Shown: positions 36,306 through 47,195 of the stretch, in pieces
Numbering within the stretch: the first letter of the stretch is position 1
Layout: the number at the start of each line of letters is the position of its first letter
Translations under genes and position numbers: made by a program
Notes under the pieces: generated by a model
Told to the model about the DNA's origin: nothing
Seen by the model: the letters and a program-made list of their open reading frames with translations, nothing else
Databases searched by the model: none
Source: Paludibaculum fermentans_A
GTDB lineage: Bacteria > Acidobacteriota > Terriglobia > Bryobacterales > Bryobacteraceae
Length of the DNA: 64,000 nucleotides
Direction: 5' to 3'
Assembly (NCBI RefSeq): GCF_051172195.1
Contig: NZ_JBPJAQ010000001.1
Span: 4,588,001 to 4,652,000, forward strand

Positions 36306-36337
36306 AAAACCCGACCCCCTTGCGAGGGCCGGGTTTT
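36306..36337 (-). terminator. Rho-independent terminator of the OmpA-like gene
   Basis: An inverted repeat AAAACCCG ... CGGGTTTT (36306-36313, 36330-36337) encloses an inner CCCT/AGGG stem (36317-36320, 36325-36328) with a TGCG loop. It is followed on the minus strand by GTTTTTG. The hairpin lies 27 bases past the OmpA-like stop (36364), ending the minus-strand run from glpK. Confidence 0.85.
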
Positions 36338-36363
36338 GCGTTTTGAGGGAGAGACGGACCAGC

Positions 36364-38238
36364 TTATTTCGGGCAGCCGAGCCGCTTCAGTTCCTTCGGG
36401 GTCACCGCCTTGGCGCCCTTGAAGGAGTTGGGCAGTTTGGTTCCCTTGGGCACCAGCCAGACTTCCACGCGGCGATTCTGATCGGCGGTGGAGGCCATCG
36501 AACCCGGACGCTCTTTCGAGGCCGAGCGGGCGGAAGTGCCGCAGAGGGCGGGCTGCATATCGGCGACCTGTTCGGTGCCGACCCAATCGACCTTCACCCG
36601 GCTGGGATCCACATTGGCGCAGGTGCCGGTGCCGCCAGTGAGGACGGCGAGGGCGTTCAGCGCGCGCTGCTGATCGAGCTTGGAAGGTACGCGGGTTTTG
36701 GAGGCTTCGTCGTTGTCGATGTGGCCGACGAGGACGATTTCGTAGTCCGGATCAGCGGCCTTCGGCGCCAGCTCTTCCAGCAGGACGCGCTTGCCGCAGT
36801 TGTTCACGCGGCTGCTGCCCTTCGAGAAGATGACGTCGGAGAAACGGATGGACTTAGGCGTGTAGTCCACCTTCAGCGTCCCGGTGGACGTCGCGGACAT
36901 GCCGCGGTCGTCGGTCACCTTGCTGGTGACGGTGACGGTCTTGGACTGGATCTTGCCACCCTGGTCGAACCGGACCGACTTCGAATCAAACGAAGTGGAG
37001 GCAGACGTCGGATTGGAGACCGTACCTTCCGTGGCGGACCACTGGAAGCTGATCGTCGAGCAGGCCGAACCGGTGGCCGAAGCGCTGAGGGCGGCGGTCT
37101 GACCATACTCGATGGCGGCCGGGTTGACCGAAATCGCGCCGATGGTCGGGGCGGTGTACTCCTGAACGTTCAGCGAGAGCGTGTTCGCCTTGGCGGTTCT
37201 GGTGGCCAGGCCCTCGGTATTGGGAGCGTCGGCCGTCAGTTCCACCATGTAGCTGCCCGGCTTGTCCGGAGTGAAGGTCAGTTCGGCGCTGTTGCTGCCG
37301 GCCGGTTGTCCGTTGACCGTCCACTTGTAGGTGATGGCGCGGCCGGCGGGATCGGTGACGTTCGAGCGGACCGTGATGGCACGGCCCTGGCACAGGGTGC
37401 CGGATCCGGCGGAAAGCGTGCCGGCATTCAATCCAGCGAGGGGCTGCGGCGGTGGCGGCGGGGCCGGCGGCGGAGCCGGTTCAGCTTTCTTGCCAATGTA
37501 GTACGTAATGCCAGCCGTAGTCTGCACGCCATTCAACATGTTGCCGCGGGGAATGTACACACCCGTGGGCGAGATGTCGGGGAGCTTAAAGGTGGGGTTC
37601 TTGGTGTACAAACCGCGAACGTCAAACCGCAGACCAACCCGGTCTGTCAGGTGGACCTTCAGGCCGCCGCCATAGTTCATGGCAGGTTGAATGTTGTTGT
37701 TCGTGTTCTGGGCGCCGTAAATCTGGTTCGCCAGGTAACGCCCTTCCGCCTTGCCGGTGTCGGTGGGGGTGATGTTGAGGGCGGAGATGCCTACGGTCAG
37801 GAACGGCCGAAATCTTGACCCACGCGGTGTCCAGTAGACAACCGGGTTCAAAGAGTACTGGTAGATGCGGTTACCGAAGCCGTAATTGGGCAAACCCGGC
37901 TGACTCGGCTTCAAAAACGTAAGGTTGTTCGTGCTGTATGTAAAGGCCTGCTCCAGGCCGACATACCGCCAGAAATTCTCGGTCACCCTGGCGCCAGCGG
38001 CGCCGCCATTATTCAGCTTCGTTCCAAGACCTTTGTCCACCTGTTGGAAGAAGCTGCCTCCTAGGAAACCATTAAGTTCCACAAAATCGGGGCGTTCATC
38101 ACCCTCTGCGGCCGCTTTCTTCTTGTCCGATGCGGCCTGCTGGGCGCCGGCCGACGTACAGATTGCCATCGCCAACCCGGCCGCGACCAGAGCCCGCGAC
38201 CAGGATCGATTGCTGGGACTGAGTGTCGTAAGTTTCAT
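36364..38238 (-). CDS. Outer-membrane beta-barrel protein with Ig/PKD repeats and OmpA-like C-terminus
   Basis: The 624-residue product has a leader up to STSAGAQQ, then a barrel (VTENFWRYVGLEQAFTYSTN, QIYGAQNTNNNIQPAMNYGG) of about 190 residues, a proline linker (PAPPPAPPPPPQPL), two or more Ig/PKD-like domains (VRSNVTDPAGRAITYKWTVN, SVNPAAIEYGQTAALSASA) and an OmpA-like end (FSDVIFSKGSSRVNNCGKRV, IVLVGHIDND, STADQNRRVEVWLVP). OmpA domains bind peptidoglycan, so this likely anchors the outer membrane to the wall. The BNR gene ends 32 bases before it on the same strand, and it is closed by the terminator at 36306-36337. Confidence 0.85.
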   Translation of the reverse strand: MKLTTLSPSNRSWSRALVAAGLAMAICTSAGAQQAASDKKKAAAEGDERPDFVELNGFLGGSFFQQVDKGLGTKLNNGGAAGARVTENFWRYVGLEQAFTYSTNNLTFLKPSQPGLPNYGFGNRIYQYSLNPVVYWTPRGSRFRPFLTVGISALNITPTDTGKAEGRYLANQIYGAQNTNNNIQPAMNYGGGLKVHLTDRVGLRFDVRGLYTKNPTFKLPDISPTGVYIPRGNMLNGVQTTAGITYYIGKKAEPAPPPAPPPPPQPLAGLNAGTLSAGSGTLCQGRAITVRSNVTDPAGRAITYKWTVNGQPAGSNSAELTFTPDKPGSYMVELTADAPNTEGLATRTAKANTLSLNVQEYTAPTIGAISVNPAAIEYGQTAALSASATGSACSTISFQWSATEGTVSNPTSASTSFDSKSVRFDQGGKIQSKTVTVTSKVTDDRGMSATSTGTLKVDYTPKSIRFSDVIFSKGSSRVNNCGKRVLLEELAPKAADPDYEIVLVGHIDNDEASKTRVPSKLDQQRALNALAVLTGGTGTCANVDPSRVKVDWVGTEQVADMQPALCGTSARSASKERPGSMASTADQNRRVEVWLVPKGTKLPNSFKGAKAVTPKELKRLGCPK

Positions 38239-38270
38239 ATTCAGGGCTTCACCTGCCTTTAATCATTATG

Positions 38271-40235
38271 CTACTGATCGACTGAAAGGTCTAGATAAAA
38301 CATTCCCAGATCGGGAGTTAGCCCCAACAGCCGGTCCTTCTGACCCCACGCGAAAGTCAGCTTTTGGATGCTGGCTTCGGCGATTTCCGCTTGCGCCAAA
38401 GACTGCCACAGCCGGCCCCCGTTTACCGAACGGAAGACCCGGCCGAACTGCGATGCGTATACCTCATCGGCATGATCCGGCCTCACCGCGAGAGAACTCA
38501 CAGTTCCGGGTTGGAGCCCGTTTTCGCGCCGCTGCCAGGTCTTGCCGCCGTCCTCGGATACAAACAACCCCTGGGCCGTGGCCACCAGCGCCAACCCCTT
38601 CGGGCCGCCGGCCAAGGCTATGTCATAGATGAGGCTCACCGGGAAAAGGATGTTCATTACTTTCCAGGAACCGCCTGAATCTTCAGACAGATACATCGCA
38701 AAGGTGGTTCGCACGGCAATCCGCCGCGGCGCGGCCGGCGAAGTATAGATCGCCTGAACGTTGTGTGGAATGTTAACGGTAGTCAGCCGGGCGGGTTGCC
38801 AAGTCTGGCCGGCGTCCGAACTCCGCAGGAGCCCCCGGTCCGTGCCGGCATAGACCAAACCCTTTTCGGGTTTGTCGCCGGAGACGCAAGCCAGCGCCAG
38901 GAGGCGGGCATCGGCGACCCCCAACCGCAGCTCTGTCCACACTTTGCCGCCGTCGCGCGACCGCAGGGCGCGGGACTCATTGCCCGCAAACAGCAGTTTT
39001 TCGTCGCCGGGACAGCCCGCCAGGCGCGTAATATGGTTGTCCCGCAATACCGTCGAATTGGCCGAAAGATTCCACGACTCTCCGCCATTCCTGCTCGAGA
39101 ATATCCCGCCGCCCTCGCCATCCTGGATCACGTTGGTATAGAGCGAGCCGTCCGCGGCCGCGACGCTGATGAGGCGGCGGCTGACGAAGCCGTTATTGAT
39201 GGTCCGGACGGTCTGCCCGCCGTCCTCGCTGAGCCAAAGTCCGGTGCCCTCGGCCGCGATGTAGAGCCTGTCGGGGTTCCGCGGATCGAAGGTCATGGCC
39301 AGGATGTGCAATTGATTCAGCTGTTTGAACGTCGCCCCGCCATTCACTGATTTCAGCAGCCCCAGCGTGGTGCCGGCGTAAATCACCTTGCTGTCGCCTG
39401 GCCGGATGCGGATCACATGGGTGCGGCGGTGGCTGGACGGGATGCCCTGGAACTTGGTCCAGTCGGTACCGGCCGCCTCGCTGCGGTAGATGCCGCTGCA
39501 GGCGCTGGCCAGCACCTGCTTCGGATTGGCTGGATCTATTACAATCGAAAACACATCCGAGTCATCGATCATGCCGTCGTGGATCGAGCTCCAGGTCTTG
39601 CCTCCGTCGGTCGATTTCCAGGGCAGGTGCGTGGTGCCGGCATAGATGATGTCGCCATCCAGCGGGTCGATGGCCACCGCGGTGACGCCGCGCATCTCGT
39701 GGTTGTAGGGGGCCGACAGGCGCTTCCAGGTGCGGCCGGAATCCGTACTGCCCCACACTCCGTCGCGAGTGCCCACCACCACGCGGCGCGGGTCTTTGGC
39801 CCAAATGGCCAGCGACTGGACGGAGTTGCCCGCCAGGCCGCTGCCCATCTTCCAGGTGGCGCCGGCGTCCTCGCTATACCAGACACCGGCGTACGGAGAT
39901 TGCTCCACATAGAGACCGGCGAGGTACAGTTTCGGGTCGCCCGGGCTGATGGCCAAGGTCGTGACGGTGCCCAGGAAATGTCGTGGGAAGCCCAGGCGCG
40001 ACCAGTGGGCGCCGCCGTCCCGGGACCGGAAAATCAATGAGTTGCGTGCACCGGCGAGCAGTGTGCCGGGTGCATTGGCATCCACGGCAATCGCCGTGGC
40101 GCTGCCGCCCCACGGACCGGAGGGCCGCCATGCCGAGGTGGATTGGGGCGGCGGGGGAACGGGGTCCGCCAAGGGCGCACTTTGGGCTTCCCATGGAGCC
40201 AGGGCCGCCAGGACTAAACCAAACAGAATGATCAT
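38271..40235 (-). CDS. Exported BNR/Asp-box (Ycf48/sortilin-like) beta-propeller protein
   Basis: The 654-residue product begins with a leader (MIILFGLVLAALAPWEAQSA) and contains about ten repeats with Asp-box style turns: SRDGGAHWSRLG, SEDAGATWKMG, STDSGRTWKRLS, STDGGKTWSSIH, SEDGGKTWQRRE. Such propellers occur in sialidases and in Ycf48/VPS10 proteins. No sialidase catalytic residues were identified, so a structural or binding role is as likely as hydrolysis. The ATG at 40235 was chosen for the leader; the frame is open upstream into the antisense of glpD. It starts 28 bases after glpD on the same strand. Confidence 0.83.
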   Translation of the reverse strand: MIILFGLVLAALAPWEAQSAPLADPVPPPPQSTSAWRPSGPWGGSATAIAVDANAPGTLLAGARNSLIFRSRDGGAHWSRLGFPRHFLGTVTTLAISPGDPKLYLAGLYVEQSPYAGVWYSEDAGATWKMGSGLAGNSVQSLAIWAKDPRRVVVGTRDGVWGSTDSGRTWKRLSAPYNHEMRGVTAVAIDPLDGDIIYAGTTHLPWKSTDGGKTWSSIHDGMIDDSDVFSIVIDPANPKQVLASACSGIYRSEAAGTDWTKFQGIPSSHRRTHVIRIRPGDSKVIYAGTTLGLLKSVNGGATFKQLNQLHILAMTFDPRNPDRLYIAAEGTGLWLSEDGGQTVRTINNGFVSRRLISVAAADGSLYTNVIQDGEGGGIFSSRNGGESWNLSANSTVLRDNHITRLAGCPGDEKLLFAGNESRALRSRDGGKVWTELRLGVADARLLALACVSGDKPEKGLVYAGTDRGLLRSSDAGQTWQPARLTTVNIPHNVQAIYTSPAAPRRIAVRTTFAMYLSEDSGGSWKVMNILFPVSLIYDIALAGGPKGLALVATAQGLFVSEDGGKTWQRRENGLQPGTVSSLAVRPDHADEVYASQFGRVFRSVNGGRLWQSLAQAEIAEASIQKLTFAWGQKDRLLGLTPDLGMFYLDLSVDQ

Positions 40236-40263
40236 TGAGCCTGTAAGTTCAGGGTAACAAAGA

Positions 40264-41822
40264 TCACTCCGGCAGATACCGTTTCGCGACCGCAGTGAAT
40301 GCGGCCACCTGGGCTGTCTGCCAAGCCGGATCCAGCCCCAGTTCCCCGGCCAACAGTTCCGCAACCCTGGGCGCCATGGCCAAGGCTGCGCGGGCATTCA
40401 GGAGGAGGGCTCGGGTCCTGCGGGCCAGGATGTCCTCCACAGTGCGGGCCATTTCCCAACGGGCGGCCCAGATCACCTCAGACTCGAGATAGGGCAGGTC
40501 GGGGTGAAGCTGAACGCCGCGGTCCGGGTGATTGCGAGCCATCTCCTGGATGGGGATCGCATCCGACCCGTAGACCTGGAGGTGCCCGAACTTCGAAGCG
40601 TAGTGGTGGTAGCCATGGATTCGCAGCCGCCGCGTGACGCACGGCCGGTCGTCCAACCCGGCCAAGACGATGGCCTGGTCGACGCAATCCTCCGCCATAT
40701 GGCGGTAAGTGGTCCACTTGCCTCCAGCGATGGTGAGCAGGCCGCTGGGGTCGATGTGGATGGAATGATCCCGCGACAGTGAGGCGGTGGACCCACCGCC
40801 GGCGGCTTTCACGAGTGGACGGATGCCGGCCCACGAGCTGAGAATGTCGGTCCGGGACGGGGGCTTGTCGAGGTAGAGGGCGGAGGTCTCCAGGATGAAC
40901 TGAATCTCCTGGTCCATCGGCACCGGCTCCAGGGAAACCTGGCTGATGGCGGTATCCGTGGTGCCCACCAGGGTGTGGCCATGCCACGGGATGGCAAACA
41001 TGACGCGCCCGTCGCTGGTGTGCGGCACCATGATGGCGCTGTCGCCTTTCAGGAAGGAGGCGTCGAAGACGAGGTGGATGCCCTGGCTGGGCGCGACCAT
41101 CGGCGCGACGGACTCGTCGGCCATGCGGCGCACGCCGTCGCTGAAGCAACCGGTGGCGTTGATCACCACGCGGGCCTCGATCTCGAAGCCGTTGCCTGTC
41201 TCCTCGTCGCGCACGAGCGCCCCGCGCACCATCCCGTCCGCGGTCTTTAGCAGGCCCTGGGCGGAACAGTAGTTCACCATGGCGGCGCCCTGCTCGGTCG
41301 CGGTCATGGCGAGGTGGATCAGCAGGCGTGAATCATCGAACTGGCCATCATAGTAGACAACGCCGCCGCGCAGCCCGTCCTGCTTCAGGGTGGGCAGGCG
41401 CTGCAGGGTCTCTTCTTTGGAAAGGTTCTTCGACGCTCCGAAGCCGTACTTGCCGGCCAACAGGTCGTAGAGCCGCAGGCCCACTCCGTAGAAGGGCGAT
41501 TCCCACCACTCGTAGTTGGGGACGACGAAGGCGAGGTCGCCCACCAGGTGGGGCGCGTTCTCGCGCAGGATGCCGCGCTCCTTGAGCGCTTCCATCACCA
41601 GGGCGACGTTGCCCTGTTCCAGGTAGCGGACGCCGCCGTGGACGAGCTTGGTCGACCGGCTGGAAGTGCCCTTGCCGAAGTCGTGCTGTTCGATGAGAGC
41701 CACCTGGAAGCCGCGCGCGGCCGCATCCAGCGCACACCCCACGCCCGTGGCGCCTCCGCCGATCACCAGCAGATCCCAAGGGCCGGAGTGGGCCCTCAGC
41801 CGTTCGAGTTGTTCTGCCCTGT

Positions 41823-41826
<4 letters not shown>
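40264..41826 (-). CDS. glpD: Aerobic glycerol-3-phosphate dehydrogenase
   Basis: GlpD oxidises sn-glycerol 3-phosphate to dihydroxyacetone phosphate with FAD and passes electrons to quinone at the membrane. The 520-residue product has the FAD motif LLVIGGGATGVGCALDAAA, TSSRSTKLVHGGVRYLEQ, GIRPLVKA and LTIAGGKWTTYRHMAEDCVD. The start is GTG at 41826, overlapping the glpK stop (GTGA). The ribosome-binding site GGGAGGAA lies inside the last glpK codons, so glpD translation is coupled to glpK. An extended frame reaches 41868 but is inside glpK. Confidence 0.95.
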
Positions 41827-43313
<1,487 letters not shown>

Positions 43314-43410
43314 GGTTGCTTGTTCTCTCTCCGAATCAGGATGCGCAGCGTGGTGGTGGAGGACCCGGAATCTGACGGCCTCCCCACGGCCATGAGAATA
43401 TCAGAAGTCT

Positions 43411-44040
43411 ATGTCCAAACCCCTTGAGATCTGGCTCATTCGGCACGGAGAAACGGCGTGGTCGCTCACCGGCCAGCACAGCGGCCGTTACGATCTGCCG
43501 CTGACGCCGCATGGTGAAGAAGAAGCCCGCGCCACCGCCCTGGCGCTGCAGGGTGTTGTGTTCGACAAGGTGATCTGCAGCCCGCTGCAACGGGCTACGC
43601 GCACGTGTGAACTCACCGGCTACCTGGCCCAGGCGCGCATCGAGCCCGACGCCGCCGAGTGGGATTACGGTGACTGTACCAGCTTCACGCAGGACCAGCT
43701 TGCGGAGAAGTACCCCGGCTGGACGATCTGGAGGGGACCTGTGCCCAACGGCGAATCCATCGAACAGATTTCGGCCCGGGCGCGGCGGGTGATTGAGGGG
43801 ATCAAGGCGGAAGGCGGACGTGTTGCGGTGTTCGCGCACGGGCATTTCCTGCGGATCTTTACGACGCAGTATCTGGGGCTGGAGCCCGAACGCGGGCGGC
43901 ACTTCGCGCTGGCGACCGCGGCGATCTGCATCCTGGGGGCGGAGCAGGGGGAACCGGCTATTGTGGCCTGGAACCGGAAGGGCGCAGAGAGTAGGGCTGG
44001 TGCTGCAACAACGGCGGGGCTGAAGCCCCGCGCAAGATAA
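43411..44040 (+). CDS. Histidine phosphatase family protein (phosphoglycerate mutase-like)
   Basis: The 209-residue product carries IWLIRHGETAWSLTGQHSG (catalytic His in RHGE), VICSPLQRATRTCEL, EWDYGDCTS and VAVFAHGHFLRIF (second His). This is the broad-specificity phosphatase branch (GpmB/CobC-like). The last 15 or so residues (AATTAGLKPRAR) do not look like the family: they come from the palindrome at 44014-44031 and flanking bases, which suggests that a repeat has replaced the original 3' end. It is divergent from glpK. Substrate unknown. Confidence 0.88.
   Translation: MSKPLEIWLIRHGETAWSLTGQHSGRYDLPLTPHGEEEARATALALQGVVFDKVICSPLQRATRTCELTGYLAQARIEPDAAEWDYGDCTSFTQDQLAEKYPGWTIWRGPVPNGESIEQISARARRVIEGIKAEGGRVAVFAHGHFLRIFTTQYLGLEPERGRHFALATAAICILGAEQGEPAIVAWNRKGAESRAGAATTAGLKPRAR
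44014..44031. repeat. Palindromic repeat GCGGGGCT-GA-AGCCCCGC
   Basis: An 8-base perfect inverted repeat with a two-base GA loop, inside the 3' end of the phosphatase reading frame. A GGGGCTGAAGCCCC core of this kind is a common dispersed element in GC-rich bacterial genomes, so this may be a REP-like copy. It would also form a hairpin in the mRNA, but no U-tract follows. Confidence 0.6.
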
Positions 44041-44112
44041 ATCTCGCCCCACAGGGAAATCTCGCCCCACAGGGAAATCTCGCCCCACAGGGGAATCTCG
44101 CCCCACAAAGAA
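44041..44112. repeat. Tandem repeat, four 18-base units
   Basis: The unit ATCTCGCCCCACAGGGAA is present four times in a row: 44041-44058 and 44059-44076 are identical, 44077-44094 and 44095-44112 have small changes near the end. It begins directly after the phosphatase stop codon and fills the gap to the convergent aldo/keto reductase. Being 18 bases (six codons) long, it reads through in every frame on the minus strand (GEISLW repeats), but no gene supports it. Confidence 0.9.
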
Positions 44113-44120
44113 GGGGGGTG

Positions 44121-45017
44121 TCAGGCGTTCAGGAGGCGGTTCATCCTCGCTATGGCTTCGTCGATCTCTGCGGGAGATTTGAAGCCGATGGTGGTGGCGT
44201 CGACGGCGCCGCTCTGGATCACCTTCTTCATGGCGGCCTCGCGGTCGTCGGCGTTGGTGAAGCGGCCTTCGCCGATGAGCTTCATGCCCAGCACGCCGGT
44301 GCCTTGTTTGTGCACCTGCGCGACATGGGTGAACACTTCGTTGACGTCGCCCAGGTCGTCGGTGTCGCGTGTCTGGAGCGAATCCATCTTGACTCCGCTG
44401 TGGTTGACACGCATGAGCGCGACATCCAGCCACTTGTTGCCGGGGAAGGCGCGCAGGGGCAGCAGTCCATGGCAGGAGGCGCCGTGGGCGACGATCACCT
44501 TCTTCTGTTTGACCTCGGAGAAGACGTCGCGCAGGCGCTCATGGTCAGCGCTCCAGGTGGCCGAGCGGACACAGTGCAGCAGCAGGATGTCGACATACTC
44601 CGACTTGAGCTCACGGCGGAAGCGGTCGATGGTCTCCTTGGGATCATCCTGGGTGTTCAGGCGGAACTTGGTCATCAGCCGGTAGGAGTCGCGCGGAATA
44701 CCCTGGAGGGCGATGCCCAGCATTTCGGGCATGCCGCGATAAGCGTCGGCCGTCTCAAAGAACCGGATGCCGCTGTCATAGGCGTGGCGGACGAGTTTGG
44801 TGAACTGCTCCTGCCCCAACTCGCGTTGGACGCGCCCGCCAAAGGTACCCGTTCCGAAGGCGAGCCGGGTGACTTTGACGCCTGAATTGCCTAACGTCAC
44901 GAAGTCTGTCGCTGCCCGTTTCGCCGGGGCGGCGGTCAGGTTCAGGCCGCCTACAGCGGCGGTGCCGGCGGCGATGGCCGCGGTTTTCAGAAAGTTGCGA
45001 CGGTTGCAGTGCGCCAT
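44121..45017 (-). CDS. Aldo/keto reductase, Tat-exported
   Basis: The 298-residue product has a twin-arginine leader (NRRNFLKTAAIAAGTAAVGG) followed by an aldo/keto reductase barrel: LGNSGVKVTRLAFGTGTFGG, GIRFFETADAYRGM with the active-site Asp and Tyr, a LMTKFRLNTQDD block holding the catalytic lysine, and YVDILLLHCV. These use NAD(P)H to reduce aldehydes and ketones of sugars. The start has GAGGAGG about 9 bases upstream. The stop lies 8 bases past the tandem repeat. Substrate unknown. Confidence 0.9.
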   Translation of the reverse strand: MAHCNRRNFLKTAAIAAGTAAVGGLNLTAAPAKRAATDFVTLGNSGVKVTRLAFGTGTFGGRVQRELGQEQFTKLVRHAYDSGIRFFETADAYRGMPEMLGIALQGIPRDSYRLMTKFRLNTQDDPKETIDRFRRELKSEYVDILLLHCVRSATWSADHERLRDVFSEVKQKKVIVAHGASCHGLLPLRAFPGNKWLDVALMRVNHSGVKMDSLQTRDTDDLGDVNEVFTHVAQVHKQGTGVLGMKLIGEGRFTNADDREAAMKKVIQSGAVDATTIGFKSPAEIDEAIARMNRLLNA

Positions 45018-45258
45018 GGTATCGGCCTCCTCGTGGATTACTGGAAACAGTATCACAACCGCACGATAAAAACCGCCCCCTGGTCCTTCCCCTGGGTGGG
45101 CGGCCAGGCAGAGCAAGGGTAACGAGCCGGCGTTGGGGGAGCAGGCGGACGGAACTCCCCCGGTGTTGGATAGAAGGTTTGGATGTCAAAGATCGTGAGC
45201 GGGCGAGGCGCCTGGCTTCGTTTCGTGAAGTGTTGGGGCCGGGGCGGCGGGGCTGATC
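45018..45258. other. Intergenic region, nothing recognised
   Basis: These 241 bases lie between the aldo/keto reductase start and the stop of the next minus-strand gene. Apart from the GAGGAGG ribosome-binding site of the reductase next to 45017, I see no gene, hairpin or repeat. Confidence 0.4.
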
Positions 45259-45969
45259 TTATTGCTGGGATTCCGTGTAGCGGACGAGGGGCATCCCTGC
45301 CTCTTCCGCGGCCAGATCGGCTTCGTTTTGTTCGGACTCATCGGCCTCGAATTCGGCGAGTGCTTCCTGGTTGATCTCAATGACATGGTCGATGCCCTGG
45401 GCGAGGCGAGCCTGCGCCAGGCGGGCTTCGCTGTAGTTGTCGACGTTGAGGAAATCGCCAGTGGCTTTGGTCAGGCGCGTGATTTCGGCGAAGGGTGCGC
45501 CTTCGGTGATGCCCTGGACGACGGCGGCGTGTTGCTGGAGGAGGGCGACGCGCTCGGTCTGGAGTTTGCTGAGTTCCTTCATGGCGCGATAGAGGCCGCG
45601 TTCGAGGTCGCGGCGGTAGCGGGCGTAGCTTCCGAGTTTGGGGGCGTAGGGATCGGTTTCGGCCAATGGGTTCGTTTCGGCGAGGATGAGGCTCTCGAAG
45701 GTCTCGATGCGGCGGAGGTTCCAGGTGTGGGTGAGGATGCGGTGGAAGATCTCCTCTTCGAGGCAGTCGGCGGGGCGGGTTCTGAGGCGGAGGGCGGCTT
45801 CGAGTTCGGTGAATTCGGCGCGGTCTTCGAGTGTGATGTTGAGGTGCCTGGCGCTGAAGCCATGGCGGCGGGCGTTCTGGGCGGAGCGGGCCTTGCCGTC
45901 GATTGAGACGGGGCCGGTGGACAACTGGGCGTTGGCCTGATTGGCGAGAACCTGAGCAGCGGATGACAT
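45259..45969 (-). CDS. Conserved hypothetical protein (STGP...GKARSAQNARRHG family)
   Basis: The 236-residue product starts with a conserved block, QANAQLSTGPVSIDGKARSA then QNARRHGFSARHL, that recurs in many proteins of Acidobacteria and Planctomycetes, often in several copies per genome. The rest is largely helical and charged (EDRAEFTELEAALRLRTRPA, THTWNLRRIETFESL, TERVALLQQHAAVVQG). The short basic N-terminus suggests nucleic-acid contact, but that is only a guess. The ATG at 45969 begins the conserved block, so the 25 upstream codons in frame were not included. Confidence 0.65.
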   Translation of the reverse strand: MSSAAQVLANQANAQLSTGPVSIDGKARSAQNARRHGFSARHLNITLEDRAEFTELEAALRLRTRPADCLEEEIFHRILTHTWNLRRIETFESLILAETNPLAETDPYAPKLGSYARYRRDLERGLYRAMKELSKLQTERVALLQQHAAVVQGITEGAPFAEITRLTKATGDFLNVDNYSEARLAQARLAQGIDHVIEINQEALAEFEADESEQNEADLAAEEAGMPLVRYTESQQ

Positions 45970-46208
45970 TTCTGAAAAACTCCCTGGTAAATGAAAATGG
46001 CCGGCATGGAAGCCGGCGCGATTCCAGGGTAAAGGGTGGGGCAAGGGGTAAGGCGGGCTTTGGGGGAGGGGTGTGTTGAATCCAAAGGAAATATAGATTT
46101 GAATCCGCTGTGACTGAAGAAAGCTTCATGTGTGAATTGGGGGAGAAGTGGGGTGGGGGCGGGTGTTGAGGTTGGTGTGAAGGGTGCTGCCGCATTTACG
46201 GATTCTGA
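45970..46208. other. Intergenic region, divergent promoters likely
   Basis: These 239 bases separate the minus-strand hypothetical gene from the plus-strand methyltransferase. TACACT (46213-46218) is a possible -10 element just before the methyltransferase. No other structure is seen. Confidence 0.35.
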
Positions 46209-46817
46209 GTGCTACACTCGCGCCCAGTGGCAAGTATTGACGAGTCGAATGGCTACGAGAAAATCGCGGCGGATTACATCGCCCGGCGCGGGAGCAAGAG
46301 CGGCGGGATTGGGGCTCGGGTTGTGGCGGATTGGTCCCAGCAATTGCCCGCCGGCGGCTCGATTCTGGATGTCGGATGCGGAAACGGTATTCCGATCTCC
46401 GAGGTGCTGATTGAGCGAGGGTTCCAGGTGTATGGGGTAGATGCTTCCCAGGCGATGGTGGAGGGCTTTCGGGCTCGCTTCCCTGGTGTGCCGGTGCAGT
46501 GCTCCTCTGTGGACGATTCGGATTTCTTCGGGCGCAGTTTTGATGCCGTTGTTGCCTGGGGGGTGGTTTTTCTGCTCGCCGAGGATGCGCAGCGAAGGCT
46601 TCTGGCGAAGATCGGCGGGGTCCTGCGCAGCGGGGGGCTTTTGCTGTTCACCGCGCCTCGACAGCGTTGCAGTTGGAGCGACGCGATGACGGGAGAGCGT
46701 TCCGTTTCGCTGGGCGATGAGGAGTATCAGCGTGTTCTCGAGTCCGCGGGCCTGGTGGTGACTGGGACGGAGTCGGACGAGGGCGAGAATCATTACTACC
46801 TGGCACGGATGGATTAG
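46209..46817 (+). CDS. Class I SAM-dependent methyltransferase
   Basis: The product (202 residues from GTG 46209, 196 from GTG 46227) has the SAM-binding motif ILDVGCGNGIPISEVLIERG, an acidic second strand YGVDASQAM, FDAVVAWGVVFLLAED, and GGVLRSGGLLLFTAPRQRCS. It is a small stand-alone methyltransferase of the UbiE-like fold. Neither start has a ribosome-binding site; TACACT at 46213-46218 would fit a promoter for a leaderless transcript starting near 46227. Substrate unknown. Confidence 0.8.
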   Translation: MLHSRPVASIDESNGYEKIAADYIARRGSKSGGIGARVVADWSQQLPAGGSILDVGCGNGIPISEVLIERGFQVYGVDASQAMVEGFRARFPGVPVQCSSVDDSDFFGRSFDAVVAWGVVFLLAEDAQRRLLAKIGGVLRSGGLLLFTAPRQRCSWSDAMTGERSVSLGDEEYQRVLESAGLVVTGTESDEGENHYYLARMD

Positions 46818-47195
46818 TCGAGCGAGCGGTCAGCGGCTCCGCCCGTTGGCACTGCCTCGGATGGAGTCGTTTGCGCAGCTCCCGAATGGAAAGGGAGCGT
46901 AGAGGGATGGCCAGGCAGAATGTACGCCGAGCGTTGCGGGTGGCGGTGCATTTTATGCGGAAAGACATGCGCTCAATTCGTAAGTAAGGTGGTATTGTGC
47001 TTCCAATGTGCGCAAAACGGACGTAGATTGGTGGCTGTATGGAAACGAAAGCCAGTTCTCCGTGTGCTGCCTCACTTACGGCATCCTGGCGTCAGGCGGC
47101 GCCCTCTCTCGCAAGCACAGCACCGTCCACAGGAGTGATACTGCCGCCATCGTCTCTCAGTCGGCCATTGTGGGCCGGTCGGTGGAACTGAAGAG
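46818..47195. other. Intergenic region of 378 bases, no supported gene
   Basis: Two short open frames (about 66-72 codons) exist here on the plus strand but have no recognisable motifs and weak starts. Cys-rich wording in one (CGWRCILCGKTCAQF) looks accidental. I see no clear hairpin. The region precedes the IS-disrupted gene and may contain its promoter. Confidence 0.4.

Noticed and set aside
35632..37818. A 728-codon open frame on the plus strand
   Set aside because: It is antisense to the deoxyhypusine synthase-like and OmpA-like genes, whose motifs are clear, and its translation has only low-complexity Gly/Arg/His-rich wording typical of GC-rich shadow frames.
44041..44112. Short CRISPR array
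   Set aside because: The 18-base units are directly adjacent with no spacers, and no cas gene is near; it is a plain tandem repeat.
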